A program made the translations under genes and the position numbers. DNA of 25,445 bases from Proteromonas lacertae. Taxonomy: Eukaryota > Sar > Bigyra > Opalinata > Proteromonadidae. Shown piece after piece: positions 20,953-25,445 of the stretch. Numbering within the stretch: position 1 is the stretch's first letter; each line of letters begins with the position of its first letter. The stretch spans positions 1 through 25,445 of the forward strand of contig NGBS01000660.1 in assembly GCA_002245135.1 (NCBI GenBank), written 5' to 3'. The notes beneath the pieces are model-generated. The model did no database searches. It saw only the letters and a list, made by a program, of their open reading frames with translations, and was not told the origin of the DNA.

Positions 20953-22024
20953 TCTATACACACATTATTATAATCAGTTAAACATCTCTTTCTGAAGGTA
21001 ATACTAACTACTCTTTATAGTTATTGTCTCATTGTAGCTCAAACTGAACGAATTGTTATATTTGATGCAAACAAAACACATGACTAATTCTGGAGCAACT
21101 GACAATATTATTTATCACAATTGAAAAAAAAATATACTATATAATATAAATTACATATTTCATAAAATAATTGAAAGCATGACATTTACCATGTAAAGTT
21201 GCAAATTTTGACATTTTTTCATTTCTTTTTTCTTGATTTTCTATTAATTTTCTCCATTTCAATAATTGCATTGGACTAATTATAATATAACTGTAAATGT
21301 ACAGATGATACATACCTGTAAAATAAGATAATTTGTAGATTTAAAAATTAGCATTGTGAAATGTATTATTTATTATGAACTATAAATCAAAAAAGTATTA
21401 TACTACTTATAATAGTTATTAATTATTCATATATTTATATGTTTCATATACTTAGAGTGAGATGTTTCTATTGTAGATATTTGTGCTAGATAGTCCATAG
21501 TTGTATATAACTTGGTGTATTAGTTGTGCACGTATATTATTGATAAACAGAAACAAAAATTGCATATAATTGGAAATGTTTCTTCATATTGTCAATATTT
21601 TTTATATTTTATGCATTAATGCAATTTATTATGCCTTAATCTCTATTTTAATATGATTATTAGTTATTTTTGAAGTAAATTTAAAAATCACAAATATTAG
21701 TTTTTCTTTTTTTAAAGCCTGTTCAAAAGTAGAATAGTTTCTTAATACACTGTGAAAATTTTTCCCTCCAATTCATTCTTTAACATAATGAAAAATTGAA
21801 AAGAAAAAGTGTTAAAAAGAGAAAATCGCAAACAAGATCTGATCCTTGAATACTATCCCTATTTGCAAAATAGATTTTAGTTCTTATAGTGTCGTTTTAT
21901 TTGTGAAACGTTATGGTAAACAACAAGTTATAACATTCAAAGAAATTATAATAAAAAAATTAAAGGCATCTATAATAAAAAAACATATATTTACAAGATG
22001 ACTCTTTCTAGCTATTCATAAATT
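20953..22024. other. Gene-poor AT-rich region downstream of P2X C
   Basis: About 1.1 kb with stops in all frames, including the 3' flank of receptor C. No gene, RNA or repeat array seen. Confidence 0.45.
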
Positions 22025-23391
22025 TTAATCTTCTTCGGTTATAGTAGGAAGACTATTCTGTTTCTTATTGTCAGATGCTTTGGGAGATTTTCTTAATGAC
22101 TTTGCTCTCTTCGATATTTCCCTCGATAATTTATTAAGCATGTTAGCTGTAGCTTGTAAATATTGATCATCATACTTACTAGCAAATACAGATTCATCTT
22201 TAATAAATATTCTCAGGATATTATCACAAACAACACTTGATAAACCAAATAAACCAATACCTGAACCAATAGCGATGAATAATGTGACTGCATCAAATCT
22301 ATATTTAAAAAATATAAATATTCATTATATACTCTCTTCCTATACCATCAATTGTCACAATGATTTTAATTCCATAGATTTTCCATAAATCTCTTTGCTC
22401 TTCTCCATCTACATAGTATTTGGATGAGTATCTGAAGTTAAATCCACTGGAGAAATCAGAATCATCTATTCTTTGTAAAGCTATTGTAGGTTCACACTTA
22501 TTAAGACTATAATCCATATTACAATCAAATGTAAAAGCAATTAAGATAATTTGTCCTTTTTCAATTGTATTATTGAAGAATTTTAAATCTAATTTTGGAG
22601 GAGGATCATTTGATGTAGACAGTGGATAACCAGTCAATGCACCAGCAGCACTAATATCACTAACATAAAATAGATTCAAATTATAAACTAAACTTTTATC
22701 TACATTTGATATTGGATGATATGGGTAGGTTGGATATCTTCCATCAATACGAATAAATACAGTGAAATTACCTGTGTGAGGTAATATATTCACTCTTCCT
22801 ATGTTATCATCTTCTAAAGGACACCAAGTCATTATCTCACACATTTCCATTCCCATTTGATCGTTCATCAAACATCTTCCTGTAGATACTCCGTTAGACG
22901 TCATTCTTCTAGCTGGACAAGTATGAGTAACATTATCTGTACAAATTTCACTGATTTCAGCTGGAGCACTTCCTTTCTTATCGACTCCAGGGATTAAACA
23001 GTGCTTTTGATGTGGTGTATGTACGTAGTTAGTTGTGATAAACACACCGCCTGCTTCTTGTGGAGGGATAACCAGATCTACAGCATCAAAAAATCTACCA
23101 CTGTTTGACTTTGTGTTACCCTTTATTTTAATTGTAGCTTGACCTATACATAATAATTAAGATAAAATAATACCAGTAAAATATTCTTCTCTCTGATAAC
23201 CATGTTTATACCAAATATTCCACAAACAAATATAACATAAGACTGTTAATTGAATTCCTCTGTAAATAATGGTCTAAACATAGTAGATTCAATCATACAA
23301 CAAACCAGTCTCTAACTAGCAGATACTTTGGACTTTCATAAACTGTGAACTTCTTTTTAACATATTCAGCAGTAGCCTTCATAAATAACAT
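22025..23391 (-). CDS. P2X receptor C (ATP-gated cation channel)
   Basis: Exons 23391-23299, 23273-23174, 23143-22333 and 22298-22025 join in frame to 425 residues. The start chosen is the first of two in-frame ATGs (MLFMKATAEY). YESPKYLLVRD precedes helix 1; Lys70 and Lys72 (KIKG), NFRYSSKYY, and RDLWKIYGIK complete the ATP site; helix 2 carries FIAIGSGIGLFGLSSVVCD. The tail of about 70 residues is basic (SKRAKSLRKSPK) and ends acidic (TITEED). A private 34-nt intron (22332-22299) falls just before helix 2, at GRE/FDAV; A, B and D have none there. The region 22741-23156, including the start of intron 2, is identical to receptor B. Head to head with receptor D. Confidence 0.93.
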
Positions 23392-23887
23392 CTTAATTTA
23401 CCTTAAAATAAATAATAAATTTCAAGAACGAATACCGGGGTTCGAAAACTTTAAACCAATAAATATCTGTTTTAGATTATATTTCATAACTGAAATGATC
23501 TTTGATGTTATTTTTTTATTTGAAATAGCTATAAAGTTACATCTAATCAAATCATAACATTAAACACTTCTGACATATAACATATAGAAAATACTTTATC
23601 ATTTTTCTAATACAGAATATAAATTAATTTTTTAGATTCAAACAAATTTAGAATAGCAATGCCTTGTTCAATACATTAAAAGCATATAATCTTTTAAAAG
23701 AAAATATCTTGTGATTACTGAGAAACTGAATAGTATAACCTAGAAAAGAGCTTATTAAGCTATTATTACACATATCAACAACATAACTAATTGCTTTACG
23801 AAATCAGATCCTCTATATTTTCTTTTTTAAGAAGCTTGTCGCCATAAAAATCATTTTGAATTTTTATAAATTCGTTATTCATTAATT
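23392..23887. promoter_or_regulatory. Divergent intergenic region between P2X C and P2X D
   Basis: About 500 bp separate the two head-to-head receptor starts and should contain both promoters. AT-rich; an open plus-strand stretch at 23345-23557 crosses into exon 1 of C and has no protein-like character. No motif I can defend. Confidence 0.4.
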
Positions 23888-25445
23888 ATGGGATTTTATA
23901 GCGAAAGAATAAAGCCTGCTATGAAGCGTATGTGGAAGAGCTTCACTGTTTATGAAAGTCCAAAGTATGTACTAGTAAGAGACCCAGCATTAGTATAATT
24001 TAGTTTAATTCTGCTTATAGTCAAGTATACAGCTTTTCATTCAACTTGCTGTGTTATTCTATATTTTTGTATGGAATCTTTACTTCCAAAATGGTTATCA
24101 GAGACAAGAAGCTTTCACAGGTAGAATTTGTTTATTCTAATGTATTATAGGACAAGCTACAATTAAAATTAAAGGAAATACAGTATCTGAAAGTGATAGG
24201 TTCTTCGATGCCGTTGATTTAGTCATTCCACCTCAAGAAGAAGGTGGAGTGTTTATAACAACAAACTACGTGCATACACCTCACCAAAAGATATGCAGAA
24301 TTCCTGGACTTGATAAGAAAGGAAGTGCTCCAGCAGAAATATCCGAAGTATGTACAGATACATCCACCAACACTTGTCCACAAGGCAGAATGACAGCTAA
24401 TGGCATATCAACAGGTAATTGTTTATATAGTAACATCACTAAGTTACAAATGTGTGAAATTGTCACTTGGTGTCCTGTAGAGGATGATAATACCGGTCGT
24501 AAGAATATTCTTACTCATACTGGTAATTTCACTGTGTTTCTTAGAATAGATGGTAGGTTTCCAACTTACCCTTACAATCCTATTTCTAATGTAGATAAAA
24601 GTCTAGTTTATAATTTAAATTTATTTTATATAAGTGATATCAGTGCTGCTGGTGCAATGACAGGTTATCCACTTACTGTATCTGATGCTCCACCACAGAA
24701 ATTAGATTTAAAGTATTTCGATGCAACTATACAAAAGGACAAATTATCTTAGTCGCTTTACATTTGATTGTAATTTAGATTTTGATTTAAAAAAGTATAT
24801 ATTATTATTATTATTATTATATTAGATGTAAGCCAAAAATCGTATTCCAAAGAATTGATGATTCAGTATTTTCCAGTGGATTTAACTTCCGTTATAGTGA
24901 TAAATATTATGTGAATGGAACTGAAGAAAGAGACTTGTGGAAAATATTTGGCATTAAAATAATCGTCACCATTGATGGTACTGGAAGAGTATTTGATATT
25001 GTTACACTATTAATTGCCCTTGGTTCTGGTATTGGTTTATTCGCTGTTGCTAGTATTGTATGTGATAGTTTACTTAGATTCTTCATTAAAGAAGATAAAG
25101 TATATGATATTAAAATATGACAAATCATTTGTGACTGAGACTGAAACGATCTTTAAAAATTAACGAAGAAGTTGTCTAGTAGATTAAAGATTAATCCAAC
25201 AAGCGGTTCAATGACAGGAGGAGGTAGTAGTAGTAATGGTTCAAGACAGGTTCAGCAGCTGGAGGACAACATAATAATAGAGTGCCAATTCCTCAAAGAC
25301 CAGGTAAAATCAGTACAGATAAAGGAGTACTTAACAACAATAATATATGAACGATAATAATCCAAGTCCCGCTGCTGGAGGTATTAATAATCATAGTTCT
25401 AATGAGCATTCACCTAATGTACAAGAAGGAGTGAAACATCAAGAA
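23888..25445 (+). pseudogene. P2X receptor D, frame-broken copy running off the window
   Basis: Exons 23888-23992, 24021-24120 and from 24151 reproduce the family plan: YESPKYVLVRDP, helix 1 IQLAVLFYIFVWNLYF, KIKG with Lys74 and Lys76, GISTGNC, CEIVTWCPVEDD. A private 31-nt intron with ATT repeats lies at 24795-24825. Beyond it come NFRYSDKYY, ERDLWKIFGIK and helix 2 with IALGSGIGLFAVASIVCD. The frame breaks near 24734 (CAAAAGG, one base short) and 24760 (GCTTTACA, one base short), again near 25112, and more than once in the G/S/N-rich tail after 25150. All breaks look like single-base losses or gains, mostly in A or T runs, while codon-level conservation persists between them. Either a very young pseudogene or uncorrected sequencing errors near a contig end. 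Confidence 0.75.

Noticed and set aside
18449-22024. Transposon or virus-like element in the gene-poor gap
   Set aside because: No transposase, reverse transcriptase, integrase or capsid-like frame, terminal inverted repeat or long terminal repeat seen; only a minisatellite and dynein relics.
23345-23557. Plus-strand open frame of about 70 codons between P2X C and D
   Set aside because: It overlaps exon 1 of P2X C on the other strand and the rest is AT-rich promoter DNA. Composition alone explains its length.

Overview
The window is protist-like nuclear DNA. It is very AT-rich, uses the standard genetic code (W is TGG; no in-frame TGA was seen inside exons) and is packed with genes split by ultrashort GT-AG introns. 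I traced about 44 introns, nearly all 23-40 nt, most starting GTAT and ending TAG. Conserved eukaryotic genes anchor the reading: CTF8 (sister-chromatid cohesion clamp loader), MED6 (Mediator head) and P2X receptors (ATP-gated channels). P2X receptors together with axonemal-type dynein heavy-chain remnants fit a flagellate or amoeboid unicellular eukaryote. I cannot name the lineage.

Layout. 1-15.2 kb is dense single-copy genes: a type I membrane protein open at the left edge (to 2081, +); a SPRY-domain protein (5376-2194, -, 8 exons); CTF8 (5430-5899, +, 5 exons, 53 bp from the divergent SPRY gene); a pseudokinase fused to RNI-type leucine-rich repeats (6027-9305, +, 9 exons); MED6 (9422-10149, +, 4 exons); a small coiled-coil protein (10223-10793, +); a degenerate endonuclease/exonuclease/phosphatase-fold protein with a Q/P-rich tail (12295-10892, -); a four-helix membrane protein with a long N/Q-rich tail (12376-14327, +); and another coiled-coil protein (14502-15161, +). 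Most of these models were rebuilt by splicing by eye and keep frame exactly across every junction.

15.2-25.4 kb is a P2X receptor cluster: A (16806-15289, -), B (18448-17061, -), C (23391-22025, -) and D (23888 to the right edge, +). All four share the first two intron positions and a 100-nt second exon, and all keep the ATP-binding residues. A, B and C carry blocks of identical nucleotide sequence (416 bp between B and C, 122 nt between all three), which points to recent gene conversion. D has several single-base frame breaks, mostly next to short A or T runs.

B and C are separated by about 3.6 kb of gene-poor DNA. It holds a 68-bp minisatellite, fragments of a dynein heavy-chain tail lying in opposite orientations, and weak coding remnants. 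No virus-like element, transposon, tRNA or rRNA gene was recognised.
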